From Hyaloscypha bicolor E (Eukaryota > Ascomycota > Leotiomycetes > Helotiales > Hyaloscyphaceae): a stretch of 64,000 nt of DNA. The stretch spans positions 3,498,288 through 3,562,287 of the forward strand of contig NW_020194555.1 of NCBI RefSeq assembly GCF_002865645.1, in the 5' to 3' direction. The first letter of the stretch is position 1. Each line of letters opens with the position of its first letter. Positions 1 through 13,585 of the stretch are shown here, piece after piece. A model generated the notes under the pieces. It was given only the letters and a program-made list of their open reading frames with translations, did not search any database and was not told the origin of the DNA. Both the position numbers and the translations under genes were made by a program.

Positions 1-3000
1 GCACCAGCACTGACTGTCAGGGCAAATTGTATTAACGAGTGTACTTGACAAAGATGTCAACGAGCGTGTCTGTTGAGAATTGATGTCAGTATGCGTAATT
101 GAAGGTCGAGTTCGGGCGCGCATGAATGATCAACATGACCCCATCCCCGCGACCGTAAAAGGGAGCCGCGCAGTCTCTCGACGAAAACCAGCGCTCCTCC
201 TCGAGCATGTTTCTTCGGACGAAAAGGTGAGGTGAAGTGTGAACTCACGGGTTCAGATTAATGTATCAGTCGTAAATGCAAAACCGCGGACTCAAAGGAG
301 TGTCGTGACGAAAAATCGTCGGGAGGGATTGGGCCGTCTGGACAACTTCAATTCGTCCGTTCGCGATCTCATGAGCGAGCAACCATTATCTAGAGGCCTC
401 CGGAGGCCGTCGCGTTCGTAGGATTAACAACTCGCAGAGAGGCGTGCAAGCAAGCTGCACGTCTGTATTCGTTGCGGTCCTGCAAGCGGAGGGAGGGAAG
501 GAGAGGTGAGGTGAGGTGAGGAGGAAGGGAGGGAGGTGGAGTGGAGTGGAGAGGGCGAAGTGAGGTGGTGGTGGTGGTGGTGGTGAGGGTGGTGAGATGA
601 AGGCGCTGCTTGGTGCGGTGCTGGCCTTGCTGGGTGGGTGGATTGGGGCAGCGTGTTTGGTTGAGTGGGCGAGCGAGGGAGCAGGGCGGGCCAGGAACTG
701 ACTGGGGCCGCACTGCTAGCAATAATTTGTCCTGGCAAGCGCAATGTGACTGCTGCAGGCCACGGTCTTGGGGCCCTTGGGGGGGAGGGGAGGGGAGGAG
801 GGAAGCGACCAAGGCGGAGCAGTAACCTTAGCAGTGTAGCACCACGAGTCCACGACGGTCCAAACGGAGCAGACAAATACGGGGACGAATACGGCAACGG
901 GTCAAAGACTCCAAGGGCACACAGATCGCACCAGCGGCGTTACGGCAGGCTCGTAAAATGCACAGTACGGTTACAGGCGCGCTACACGACTGGCAGCTGC
1001 GTGCATTCTGCAGGCGCTGGAAGAGGACAGTCGATATGATGGTGGTGGTACAACAGTACGGGCACAATTCAGAGGCCAAATGGCCAAATGACAAGAGCAG
1101 TTTGGCTTGGACGAGCTGCTGTTGGCCACTCACGGCGCGCGACCCTCCTATAATCCCTTGCAAGTTGCATCCCTCGGGCAATTTACAGCCGCGGCTCTCA
1201 CAGGCTCTGTGGTTTAACCTCCTTCCTCCGCCTTGGTTTTGGTTTTGCAGCAGCGCTCTGGCTCCCTGGCTCCCTGGCTCCCTGGCCTCCTGCCCTGCCC
1301 TGCTTTCCGGACCAGCCTACCGCATTGACGGCCTCGGAGGGGGAGCCCTGCCAGCGGCGGCTCCCCTGCCGCCAACCCCCGCCTTCTTGACGAGCCAAGC
1401 CAATCAGCGCCACAGAACTGCACCGGCGCGTTTTGGGAGTGCGCTGGTGGTCGATAAAGTGGCCCTTAATTTCCGGCAGCCTGCTCGCTTCGCCCCCTTC
1501 CCTCACGCACGGAATAAACGACTCGCCGTTTTACTATGCAGCTTCATCTGCCCTTTGGCTTTCGGGAGTTGAACAAGTGATAACTTACAAGATGCGTCAA
1601 AGTGCCTGTGCTGAGTAAAGGCAAGCCCATCCCAAATCCTTCCTTCGAGAAAACGATGGTGCCTGCGGATGACCCTCTGCTTTCTTATTCGGGAAGGAGC
1701 TGAAAATGCACTCTGGCCGCGTACGTCGTTCTTAATCTGGACGAAGTTATGCAACCAATTATGCCGGCGGGCGGCCGCCTGAATATTGAATATCATTTGA
1801 TTACAGTACTGTATTGACAGGCCACCAGCCACAGCACAAGAAGTGACAGATAGGATTGCTCACCTCGCGCAGGCTCACCGTCTGCGTAATGGTGTCGTCG
1901 GCGCCTCGTGATATGGTGCCAGCACATCCCTCATGTCATGTCTCGATCCACCCTTTGCACCCTCAGAAGGAGGCGAAGGTGGGATATTGCGACGCCCCGT
2001 ATGTAAATGTCTTGATGCCTGGATGCCTGGATGCCCGGATGCCCTGCATCGAGAGATCGGACGCCTGCACCTTGAAAATTCGAGGCTCTTGCAGCAGACC
2101 TGTTCCTGACCGGAAGTCCCCACGGATCCAGCGAATGATCGGAGCCAAGACGGCCATTGGCAGCTAGCTCGCCCCACTCATGGCCCCTCCAGCGAACCGC
2201 TCTCCAAAGCGTCTCGCCAGCCGAACAAGGCCCGCGATGCCGATGCAACTCTATTTAAATAGCTTCTTACTGTAAATTCACTAGAGTAAAGTTCTCACTC
2301 AAAACGGACGACACCAGCCCGGGAACTTAGACACCGTTGCTGGAATCGGAAGCTCTCATCTGTGCACATCCTCTTGGCTCGCGTAATCCGCTCTTTTCGG
2401 CCTCTCGAATTCTCAAAAAAGGTCAAACCTTTGATTGGACTTCGCCACTCTGGTGCGTACTGCGACGCTGACCGCAACGCTAGGCGGGGAGCCTTGCAAG
2501 GCCAGCAGGCCCCGGTTTTCTAGTCCAGATCTTGGCCAGATCAGCATCTGGTACCTGGCGGTTGTCAGAAGGCCGAAGGGCCCAGACCGAGCGCTACCAG
2601 GGACCCAGGAGATTTGAAGATGTTGATCGCAACCAACGACAGAAAACCGACAGCGTTGAAATAATAATTCAGCAGATCACGGCTATCGAGGCCGGCGATT
2701 GGCGACCAGTGCCGACCACCCATCAAAACATGCTTAAAATTTCCCAATTCCAAGGGCCGTTGTAGATTTAATCTACTCGCTGGCGATCACTTGCCCCCCA
2801 AATTAACACCCAATTCACCGAAATCACCAAATAGGCGGCGCTTTGCCATGACAGCTTCAACGGTCATCAGCGTCTGTGGTAGAGGACCCAACACATCGCC
2901 TCATGGAAATCGAACCACGGGCTTCTGTACACGAGACTAGCCCTAGATTGAAGCTTGTCGCGGTACTGCGGTTATCGTGACCCTTCGCGATGGGTTCACA

Positions 3001-5100
3001 ACGCCGCGTTCATCCACATGAAAAGATCCTGTAACAGCCCTGTCGTCATCCATTTGCCGTCCCACCCTCCATCACCAAATGCCTCACTGACGTCTTCGCC
3101 CTTTCCACCCTCCGGTTTCAAAATGGCCTCACTCACACTGCCCCACTCACCCTAGCAACATCTCAGCTTCCAACGTCGGCAAACTCGAAACCCACGATTC
3201 TGCGCCGACCTTCCTTCTCGAAGCTTTACAAGCTGCAAGGAAGCAAACACGAGCAAGCTGCCGAATTCCGAAGTCCCTGAACCTGAACGAACTCTCCCGT
3301 CGCGTTTCAACCCCGACTCCGAAACCCCTTTGATCCTACTGCCGCATCCCCCTCCTCCCCTCCCTCTCCAGGCTCTCATCCCATCCTTCCGGTTTTTTGA
3401 CTTTGTGCCAAGGGAATCATTCATTACTATCACAGAACTATCACTACCCATCCCATGATGCTTCCCGTCCATAAAACGCAAATCGTTCGAGGCTTGGCAT
3501 GAATGAATTTTGACTTTAATTATGAAGCTCCAAGCATTCCTCCTCCATGGCCATCCAACGAGATCTGGTCTTGTCTAAGCTGGGAACGGAACGGAACGCG
3601 ACCTTAACGCGCGCCGCATGAAATGGTCATTAGAAACCCCATCTCCACCACCTTCCAGCTTGTAAGAAAGAAAAAAATCATCTCGGTCAAATTTTAAAGG
3701 ATGTAAGATGAAATTTTTTGTTTGCTTGAGCGCGGGATCCTTGCCAAGGCGCGGGGTGATTGATTGGAGTGGTGTTGAAACATGGTCGACCCCTTTAATT
3801 CTGGATCACGTGATTCACACTAGTGTAATTGCCTCTTTCAATCCCGAATCCCGATCTTTCCAATTATTTCCCATCATGCAGTCTTTCTTGAGACGCGACA
3901 CGTGATCAACATATGATTTGAACTTGGCTGCTTGCTTGCTTGCTTGCCTCGAGCCTCGATGGCCTCCTAACTGCAAAACTGAACCGGGACATTCGATCTC
4001 GTCTAGGCAAAAAATCACATGACGCGGAAGAAGCGGATGCGTGGATCCCTAATCTTGGAGTTATGCATGCACACACAGCACAGATCTCCATGCATGGCGA
4101 ATGCACAACCTCCTTTTCCATCCCCAGCCTCCCCAGCACAAGAAAGAGCGAAAGAGAAACATCGATAGAATAGGGCTGCAAAGACAGTAATAATCGTTCT
4201 GTTGCACATCGGGAACTGTCACTGGGCCTGCGTTTCTGGCCCTCCAGTGACATGTTTCGCGGCACATTGCATTGCATTGCAGCGCGAGCCTGGCGAGTAG
4301 ATATGTCACTTCCGGGCCCTCATTGCATTGCTGGCCCCTTCTGCGAATCCTCAGCCCCCCCTCGCTTCAGCCCTTGCGCTTTGCGAGGAAGAGGCTGAAT
4401 TGCGAGGCGAGGGAGGTGGGTAGGTAGGTATTTTGGATAAAAGGATCGATGTACCTTGTACCCTTGGGGTTTGTTGTTCGTGATGAAAGCAATTTCGTTT
4501 TTATCAGGGAGTTGCGATGGGGGTGCGGACGATTTGATAACGCTACTCGATTGATTGATTGATTGATTGATTTGCGAGCGGCGTACAGCAAATCCATCTT
4601 CATCACTCTCTTGGCTGAGAGACAAGCTAACTCCAGATCTCGGCTCCTCTCATCCAAGTTGAATGTCCCGGAGTTCACAGTACATGCAACCAACGATCCC
4701 AAAGCTTTGAGAATCAAATGCACTTTTGCCAGGTTAAAGAGGTTCTCAGTCTCTAAGATCTTACTTACGAAGTGTCCACTAGTTTTCGGTAATCTTACAT
4801 AGGACTCCTGCGAAGGTTCAGAAGTTCAGATTCGCTCGAGTCTGTTTGGCTACTGCATGCACCTCAATGTTCGGTGTGGATATGGATGGTATAATCATTT
4901 CATGTCTCGGCCGTGAGTCTATTAAAAGCAAGCCAAGTCAAGAATTCTTTCAAACCAAGGCGAAAAAGAAACAAAGGACAAAGACAAAGGCACTGGCACT
5001 GGCACTGGCACCCAATTGAAACCTCCTCCCGATCTTTTTTACAGGAGTTGCTCTGTCAGGATATCCATTCTTTACTCCTCATCTTGTTAATAATGGGATG
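1..5100. other. gene-free left flank with simple repeats
   Basis: No reading frame here resembles a known protein, and none shows a convincing chain of exons. The stretch holds purine-rich and GTG-rich low-complexity DNA near 480-620, a short CTCCCTGG repeat near 1260-1290, a GATGCCTG repeat near 2015-2045, TTGC repeats near 3925-3950, GATT repeats near 4548-4572 and a CACTGG repeat near 4988-5010. It could include long 5' regions of a gene lying to the left, but nothing visible shows that. Confidence 0.5.
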
Positions 5101-8100
5101 CGAGGTTTGGTAAGGCAAAGAACCGGTTTCTGAAGAGACTCGGATGAAAGTTGCAGCTGCTGTCAGATATATATATTTCGTTGTCAAATAATCGGGGAAG
5201 GAAGGAAACTGGCTTGCAAGTTGCATACCCGAGGGATCCGTTCCCAAAGGAATTCATAGACAGTCTTTTAATTGTCAGAAAGACGCCGTCCGGGATGCTC
5301 TTCATTGGAATCCTGCAGCAGAAAGTAGAGTGTCATGTTCGAGCCTTCCAAGTCAGATCTTAAGGGAACTTATATCTCCCTAGCAACAGTGACCAAGCTG
5401 CGCAGTATTGCTTTCGCAGCTTCCGAACTTGATCGAAATTGAAGTGGATTCGATCCGCGAAAGCTGGAGGTCAAGCTACGTCGCTGCCTCGCTTCCCTCG
5501 AGCCAACATTCCAGGTCCAAGTATAAACCCTCGCATCCGCTGATTCATTCCATTTCGGAAAGCTAAGGCAGAATCTCAGCAACCACCTCGATTACTATCG
5601 GCAAGCATTTCTTTTCTTCAAGTATGCAGGCTATTTTCCAAAGACATTGGATTAAGCATTGTTCACTTCTTCCTTTAGGCCTTAAACTGAGTAGATATTG
5701 TCTTGGTCCCCGCTTATGAGACACATTTCTGTGGAATCTTGGATGAAAGTCGCTGTCGTCGTCTCGTCTGATGTCACGATTCGTCTGTTATTAACTGCGT
5801 TTTACCTACTACAAATGTTCATCACGTTAGAAAGAGAGACTACTCTGTCTCACATAAATGGGGACTTTCAACCCAATAAATGGAGCCACAGGTGTGGCTA
5901 TATACCAAGTCTTGGCACACATTCCATTATCTCGAGTATATCAATGCCAACGTCCAGATCTAGGCCATGCGTCTCTCCTTCAGATCTTCGGCTGCTTTTA
6001 TATTTCAAGAAAGAGATATGAAGTGAATCCGAGGGTCCGAGTACACGGAAGGAACCACTATCCCTCTTTCTTTCACGCAATCATCTCCACCCCTTTCACA
6101 TCGCCACGTGCATCGCCCCCTCCACCTTCCTCGTTAGAAGCCTTTCCGAGGGTGGCGCCAGGAGGCTCGGCCATTCATACAATAGCCCCAAGCCCAAGAC
6201 ATGAAAGAGTGGCCTTCCACCACTTTCTTACAAGCGAACGAGAGCAGACTGGAAGTAATTGGGAGAATTCAAGATTCGGGTATCTAACATGGTCTGCTAT
6301 TTATCCACTCTTTCTTGAATATAAACTGGTAAAGCATTGTCTTGCTTTAACTATCTCCTAGAACGAATTTCAGGGACAGTTGAGATGGAAGTCGCTGTCA
6401 TCGTCTCGTCCGCCGTCAATATACTGCGCGCTGTCACTGGCGATGAAAACTAGACGGAGTATAATCGCCTCATAGTTCAAAGAGAACATTCTTACATACA
6501 AATCATTGCAATACCACCCGTAGTAGAGGATGCGGGTCGAGCGGTTGCTCCATAATAAAGGCACCACACCTGGCTTTCTCAGCTCAGGCTCAGGAGGCAT
6601 CTTTTCATACTGCCGTTCAAGCATAGCGTTGCAGCGGCTTATATATCCTTCACTCTTGCTCGCAAGTCAAGTGGATTAGCAAGGCCTGGTCCTCAAGCAA
6701 GCTCCTTTTTGTCTCCAAGGCTAACCCAACCCTCTTCCGCAGTTGGAAGAGAACGTTCCGCCTTCGAGACCTGCTAGTCTTCCAAAACACATGTGAAGAA
6801 ATGCTGCTCTCCAAGTAAAGAGTTCAATTCAAAGGCTTCCAAGTATAAAACCTGGTGTCTGCAAAGTTTGGGAAGGCAAAGACATCGACAGCAGGTCTCT
6901 CCAAGGATATCCCTCCTTTTCTTATCCACACAAGAAGTACATTCTCTTTACCCAGCATTGTGTATGATATGTGAATCCCTCATTTTCAGGAGGGTCTCAC
7001 ACATAAGACCCTTACCTTTGGAACCAGACGAGAGTCATTGTCATCGTCTCGCCCGCCGTCATGGGCCAGTCCGGTGCCAGCGTCTCATTCGCCGTCATTG
7101 TTTCGTCTCAAGATCAAGAAGACACAAAGAAACCCGCAACTCCCTATCCTCTTGCATAACAAACTCGGTGCCTCAATGTGCCACCAAGATGTGGTATTTT
7201 CAGGGGCCAAGGCAGCTAATGGTGAGGGAGGCAATTTCGAGAGCACCAATGAGAGAACCTGTGATGAGTTCCTTGATTAGTATGAGAGCACTATATACCT
7301 GACATATTCCCTCGAGTCGTTGTTTTTTTTCGAGGAACCGTCACCAAACGACGACGAATCGATTTTCATAGCAGCGGACACGTGAAGCAGCTTTCCTGAT
7401 TCGGAAGTTTTAGATTGAGTAGTTTATCTAGCCTGCAGCTCTGCACTTCTTCGTTTATTTATACACAACCACCTGGTGCCCTCGCGTTTCTAGGCAAGGA
7501 ACTCACTCTGGCAAAATGCCTCCAAACATTACCTCTCCCACGATGTTTCCTAGGCACTGCAGCTTCACGACCATGGTATCAGGGGTCGAGAGAGATACAA
7601 CATACAAGTCTCCACAAAGTAGTGGAGTGGACAATTGAGAAGACGAGTCGAGCACTGTCAAGTCGTTTGTTGTTGCCAACTTGCTCCCCGCTTAACCGGA
7701 TGAAGTCCATTTGCACCACCTCACCGACTGCCAGATAAGCTTCACCACACCGATACAACATTGTTAAAGACGATGCCATGGCCTTCGCTTTTGATATTTT
7801 CTTTGTTAATTTGGCTTTCCTGCGCCTTTGGCTTCTTCTTATATTGTGCCCCGACGGAGGGCGTTCCACATAAGTTCCAATGTACATGTGTTCAGAGAAG
7901 AAGTATAAGGGGCCGATAAAGGGAATATCTATTCACAATTCGAACTGTCAATGAAGATCAGTCCACAGCACTGCCAACAAGCAGCCTCGTGTATATAATC
8001 TGTTCGCCGAACGAATGAGAGGGAGTGCTGTTAAGTGGCAGCTTGTTGTCAAGTTCTCGAGGTGCAGTGAAATTTCTAAGGAGACCTGGTCTGAAGAGCA

Positions 8101-10800
8101 TGGTTAGCAGCAGTCCGCGCTTCAACCAAATGCTCGAGCATTGACTTCCGACGGCGACGCGAGGTAGATTCAACGACCGCCACCCTTGACCATGTGCCAG
8201 CTGTTCTTTCCGTCCGTCCATCTTGTCGAGGTGCTCTTCATCTTTGGTTCGTCTTTTTATAGTCCTTCTCTGGGAATGCCGGCGGGTATTCTTTCTTGGA
8301 ACCAAAATGCTGGAGATTCCCAATGCTGAGCTCCAATCCACATGAGGAAATTAACTTAACGGCCATGGCAGCCTCATCTATATAACCCGTCCCCTGAGCA
8401 GATTGGGAGAATCTCCACTTTATGTGTGCGCAGGAGACTGCTGCATGGTGCGGTGCCAACTTCTGAATACTTGTGGTGTCGGATTCCATTCCCTCAGGCA
8501 CGGCCAGGAAAGCTCACCTTTTTGCCGTATCCTACTTTCGTAATCGACAATAATAACACTCACAGAAGCGTTAGCTAAAAATATTGCTGTCAACTTCATC
8601 CTTGTTGTCCGGCCCTGAACTTCGAGACCAGGTGATCTTGGCAATGTGTAGTTAGAATCCCAACCGAGGACTTAAGTGTTTTATGCTTCGGACTTACCCA
8701 CAAGTCACTTGTACATATACTTTTATGACCTCTTGTTCTTCCCGTATTAGGTTCATTAATATGGTGGCTCTTCGGGTATCTCCATTCGTTATTCGAAGGA
8801 ATAATGCCTTCATCTTAGGAACGAGATAGCTATTTTGACCCTTTTTATGTTTTTGATTCTCTGCCGTTCCTGTACCGTCCATTTTTGCTGGCGAGGGGCG
8901 TGCATACCTCTGAGGATTCCAAAAAGGAAGAGGTGCGACTCGGAGATGTGCATCATTGTGGTATCTGCTTCCACGAGTTCAAAACGAGGGAACGGTCATG
9001 GGATCAATTAGCTGTGGAAATGGAGGTATTTATGACTAGAATTAGTCTATTTGCACCAAGCGGCAGTCTCCAGAGCACGATGGACTGACTACTGAAGGAT
9101 CGACGTCGGCTCCTCATTTTCAAGCTCTAGATGGAGGTTGAAGACTTCCCGTTCTAGGATCTCAGATCGCAATATACAAAACTGTTCTGTGACGATATGG
9201 ACATAAGTTGAGAAGCATTAGTTGAATGAATTACTGTCAAAGTTCGTCTCTCGCAAGATCTGACAGAGTTGCCATCGCGGATTGGAACACCAGACTTGGC
9301 CTATCAGCCGTCTTTAGAATTACACAAGTGTGCGGCAGCTCCCGGTTCCGCCTCCGCAACAGCCGCACGACACCCTTGCTGACGATTGTGCATCTTCACT
9401 CTTGATATAATGTGAAGTGCGTTTGTTCTTAGCCTGAAGCTTCTGCTGCTTCCACGTTCCCGTCCACGTCTCCTCCTCCTTATACACTGCATCGTTGGAA
9501 GAACTCATTAACTTCTCTTCTCAATACCAGATATCTCGAGAAATATAAACTGATTCACCTGCTCATGTTTTGAAGAGTGAGGGAAAACCCCCACCTATCC
9601 TGGTATCTTTGTAAGCACGAAAGTATATATTCATCGCCCCTATGCAAGCCCAGCAACTGCATGGTATGACAAAAATCTGGGAAGCTACTCCAATTGCTTT
9701 TCTCTTGTGGAGTCTGCTTCCATGTCGTCAAGATAGAGCAGGACGTCTCGCACCGTACATATCACTAGATTGCTCACAGCTGGGTAATGCACGCTCGAGA
9801 GTCATTTGGGATAACATGCTGTCATCTGCGTCCTTGTTGTCAAGTCCTCTTTCTCGAGTCCGGACGAAGCTGAAGAGCAGACTTATTAGACACCGAAAAA
9901 ACCTCCATAGCCTGCAAAAGTCAAAACTAAAATATTGCCGCTCCTCGCGGTTAGAAAGTCCTTCCTCATGAGACTCTAGTCCTTTCCTTCTCTGGCTTCT
10001 TCGGCTTCTTCGCCAACGGATACTCGAGTCGGTACTTCTTCAATTATAAGGTGTTGAGGCATGTCTGAGCGGTTGCTCTGATGATTGGCACAGAATACAA
10101 GTCAGGATCACATCGAAAATGGCTTCTTTCAATTCCCAATTTTTGCTTGACTCTCTATATAGAGCCCGTGAATTCTCGATTTTCAATGAAAAATAAGCGC
10201 GGAGCACCTTCAGTCAAATTGATTCCATTTCTGAGTCTGGAAAGCTCGGTTGCATCCTGAAGCTAGATGGGCGTCTGTCGAGTGGGGAGGGTCACGGGTG
10301 AGGTGTTTGCGACATGGAATCATGAGTAGAATATCAGCCTTGACTGGCCGTTAGAATTAACTGTGTTGCTGTCAAGGAAGCTTTATTGTTACGATCAGAA
10401 TTCGAGCCAGAACTCTGAGCCAGTCTTTCAGTTCACTCCTCTGACCGATACGAGCCGAAATTGGTAAGCGGACGAGATATAACAATGAAACCTCGGACGG
10501 ATATCAGAGGATTTGTCCCAAACATCAATAAAGATCATGCATTTGAAAGCCAATGGAGCAGGTGTTCTACAGTTGGGAGTTTTAGAATCTCGGAAAGCAG
10601 AGTTTTGCTTGAATGAAGCTTTTCAAGAAACCAGCGCACTGATTCTGTAGAGAGGCATCTTGACCGAGTGTCAACGGCATAAAGAGACACAACCGAGCCA
10701 AGGCGGCTTATATGTTTTCGATCAAAGTTTTAAATCAAGGATGTATTTCGTTACCAAGTCCATATGATTCAGCTAAGTTGTATCGAGTCATGTCGTCATT
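5100..10800 (-). repeat. diverged tandem array of ~600-650 bp units
   Basis: Related blocks recur at near-regular spacing. The core GGATGAAAGTYGC..CTGTC occurs near 5142 and 5741 and, as GAGATGGAAGTCGCTGTCA, near 6384; the following TCATCGTCTCG recurs near 7030. A second pair (GAAGCRTTAGYT followed by CTGTCAA) lies near 8565 and 9211, 646 bp apart. GAGCGGTTGCTC is at 6539 and 10067. GCGGCTTATAT is at 6634 and 10703, in both cases 40-50 bp from GAGGCATCTT. Read on the minus strand, many units carry a TATATAA-like box. No open frame is conserved between units, so the array may be decayed genes or non-coding. Orientation is inferred from the TATA boxes. Confidence 0.5.
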
Positions 10801-11792
10801 GTTTGTTTAGAAAGCTTGCCCCACTTTACTACTCTACTTATACTTATCTTGATTGTGCTTCTGTTGAAGCAAATCATACGTAGATTCACTCCACCAGTAG
10901 TAAACACTAATAGGTTAGAAATAATCCTCAATCAGTTTATACTTGCATTCAAAATAACTCTTTGGCAATGGGTTAGTTTCGAAGGAAAAAGGATATGACT
11001 TCCAGGATGTTTTCGAACTAAAGTTCTTTGTCCTTCTAATCAAGAAAATCAAGGAGAATGACTCGCCCGCCCCGAAGCGAACATCCCCAAGCCGGCAAAG
11101 TGTATACAAGCATCCATTTCCCTTAAGCTTTTTATCCAGCTGCGAATCAATCGCGGCACGGTATTGCAGCAATGCAGTGGGGGATCTCCATAAGTTACTT
11201 TTTCTTGGACGTTCCAGATGACGTTTTACTGAAATAGCACACCACATTATCTACGTGGTGGTGGTGAAGGAAAAGGGCTACCTTCTTCTTCGCGGACAAG
11301 TTGCGACGTTAGTAACAAAAAATTCCGACGCCGACAACAAATCAGACGGTGCGAGTGAGTAGACGAAACGTTTAGACATTGCCTTTCAAAGATGCTTGGC
11401 AACAATTCATCCACCTCACCCAACATCCAGATATTCAGTCTACATTTTGAGGAGATCGATGCTCTGTTATGATCCTAAACATTTCCATGTAAACTCGAAA
11501 CTTGACATTATAGCAACTTTGCTTCTGGCCCGCAATTGCCTCTCGCTTAATTGACCCCGCCCCCTATTCGCTTAAAACGGTCAAACGTGGGACTAATCCG
11601 AAGGCAGCATCCACTCCACTCTTCCGACCGTTGCATTTATAATGCATGACGGTGTTGCGCCAATTGTGCATGATGCAATGCCAGATACTTGAGGATACAG
11701 TAGAGGAAGATCCCAAATCGTCTTGCTTAAAAATATTATCGCCAGACTATTCAACCTCCATATACGTTTCTCCAAACAAAGTTGTTTCAAAC
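10800..11792. other. intergenic region before the enoyl-reductase-like gene
   Basis: No supported gene. It holds the presumed promoter of the gene starting at 11793, including a CT-rich stretch and an AT-rich segment just upstream of the start codon. Confidence 0.4.
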
Positions 11793-13001
11793 ATGGCTCC
11801 CACTACAGCCAAAGCCCTCGTCACCCGTGTTGACGGTGACAAGTCCACCATGGGCATAAAAAATATGCCAGTTCCGAAAATTGAACCGCATCAGCTGCTG
11901 GTTCGCGTCGGTAGCGTTGCACAGAACCCAACAGATGGCAAGAACGTCCCCTGGGAGCAAGCTTCTTGATTATTTGACATAATATGCAGTCCAAAGCCTT
12001 GATGGAAGTGCTTTCGGCAACGGAGCTGTCCTAGGCTGCGACTTCGCTGGTACCGTGGAGAAATTAGGAGATAGAGTCACCACCGTCAAGGTGGGCGACC
12101 GTATTGCGGGGTTGATTTGGGGAGGTGAGGTTCCAGGGCTGGGAGCTTACAGCCAATACACGATCGCCGACGAGAAGATCTGCTTTAAGGTTCCCGAGAA
12201 TATATCCTCCGCCGGTGCAGCTACTGTTCCTTTGGCAGCAGGAACAGCGTGGCTTGCTCTCTATTCAGAAACCTGCTTGAATATATCGAGGACCGGGAAG
12301 AATGCGACCCCAATTCTAGTATGGGGAGGAAGCTGTAAGCCCCAAATCCCCGAGACTCTCGTATTTGCCCGAATCTCACCATTTCCCAGCAAGCGTAGGC
12401 AACTATACCATCCAATTAGCTCGCATCTACTCGATTCCCGTCGTTACAGTTTGTAGCCCAAAGAACTTCGATCTCTGTAAGAGATTGGGCGCAACGCATG
12501 TATTTGACTACCGCGACGCCGATGTCATTGCAAAGATCAAATCTGCTACTCCCAATATCCAGCATGTATTTGACACTATCGGCGACGAGATATCGTCAGT
12601 TACTGCTTCTCAAGCTGTCTCTGAGAAAGGTGGTGTTCTGTGTACTGTAAGACCTGGCAAGCTATTTACAGAGAGAGTAGACTCAAATGTCAATGTGACG
12701 GATGTGTTGGTTTGGACAGTCTTCTTGAAAGACCACCAGTACAAGGAGTTCAAGTGGCCCGTAAGTCCCAGACGTTTTGCTTCAATATTAGATATCTTCG
12801 CTGACAAAATCACAGGCTTCGTCCGGAGACCATGCACTTGGAATTGAGCTGTTTGAGAATATTTCTGGCTGGCTTAAAGATGGAACATTGCAGGCAAATA
12901 CCCCGAAAGTACTAGCAGGTGGGCTTTCAGCTATACCGGAAGGATTCCAGATGCATAGAGATGGCAAAATATCTGGTTTCAAGCTTGTGTATGAGCTGTA
13001 G
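11793..13001 (+). CDS. zinc-independent MDR enoyl reductase-like protein
   Basis: A medium-chain dehydrogenase/reductase of the fungal trans-enoyl-reductase type (the group that includes ToxD-like proteins), predicted to reduce C=C or C=O bonds with NADPH in the cytosol. Visible family signatures are an N-terminal GroES-like part ending VAQNPTD, the VLGCDFAGTVEKLGDRV block, PLAAGTAWLAL, and a Rossmann WGGSSSVGNYTIQLA segment. Introns at 12335-12389 and 12761-12815 are clean. The first junction is not: frame continuity is best met by a GC-AG intron at about 11938-11989, giving 348 aa, because no GT donor fits. Homologues have extra residues at this point, so a donor mutation is possible. It neighbours other redox genes, and its substrate is unknown. 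Confidence 0.7.
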
Positions 13002-13585
13002 ATCATAGATAGCTACCCAAATCTTTTTATAATTTAAATATACTGAGATTTTTATCAGTGTTCTAATTGGAGATGGATATCGACTTCTCGCTGAAGTACA
13101 TGCAGGTCACCTGACTACAGCCGGTGAGACCAGTACCTTAATCTTGAGTGTATCAAAATTTGGGAGATTGAGATGGGTGAAAACAAACTGTACGACGCTC
13201 CAGGAAGAAATAGATAAACAGTGCTGGAGGATACCTCAGCGACCGTTACGAACCAAAGTAGGCTGGATGGACCTTAAACCGAGTCTTCCAAATACACCAT
13301 AGCTCAGGAGATCTTCAAACGAAGTGCAGAAGTAATTGCTAATAAACTACGTCGATGCGTTGCTTAGCGGGCTCAGCAAAAGGGGATTTGTCAGATCATG
13401 AAGACCTTGCACAAGGGAGACCAGCTAAATCCCGTGCCCACAAATCCGCTGTCGCCGCTGTTTCTGAACTCCCACACGCACACCTAACACCGTTCATTTT
13501 AATGCTCTGTTCCCTGATTACTGTTTCATTGTAGTATATATTTTCTTCTCGCATTCCAAATTACCTTCATCAAAATCAACTCAGG
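13002..13585. other. intergenic region
   Basis: No gene seen. It contains the 3' flank of the enoyl-reductase-like gene and the promoter of the NmrA-like gene. Confidence 0.4.

Noticed and set aside
390..1572. Several overlapping frames in purine- or GC-rich DNA
   Set aside because: Translations are dominated by simple Ser/His/Pro or Gly/Arg runs caused by low-complexity DNA.
2895..2950. tRNA-like T-loop (GGTTCGATTTC on the minus strand)
   Set aside because: The flanking bases do not form a T-stem, acceptor stem or anticodon arm, so it is a chance match.
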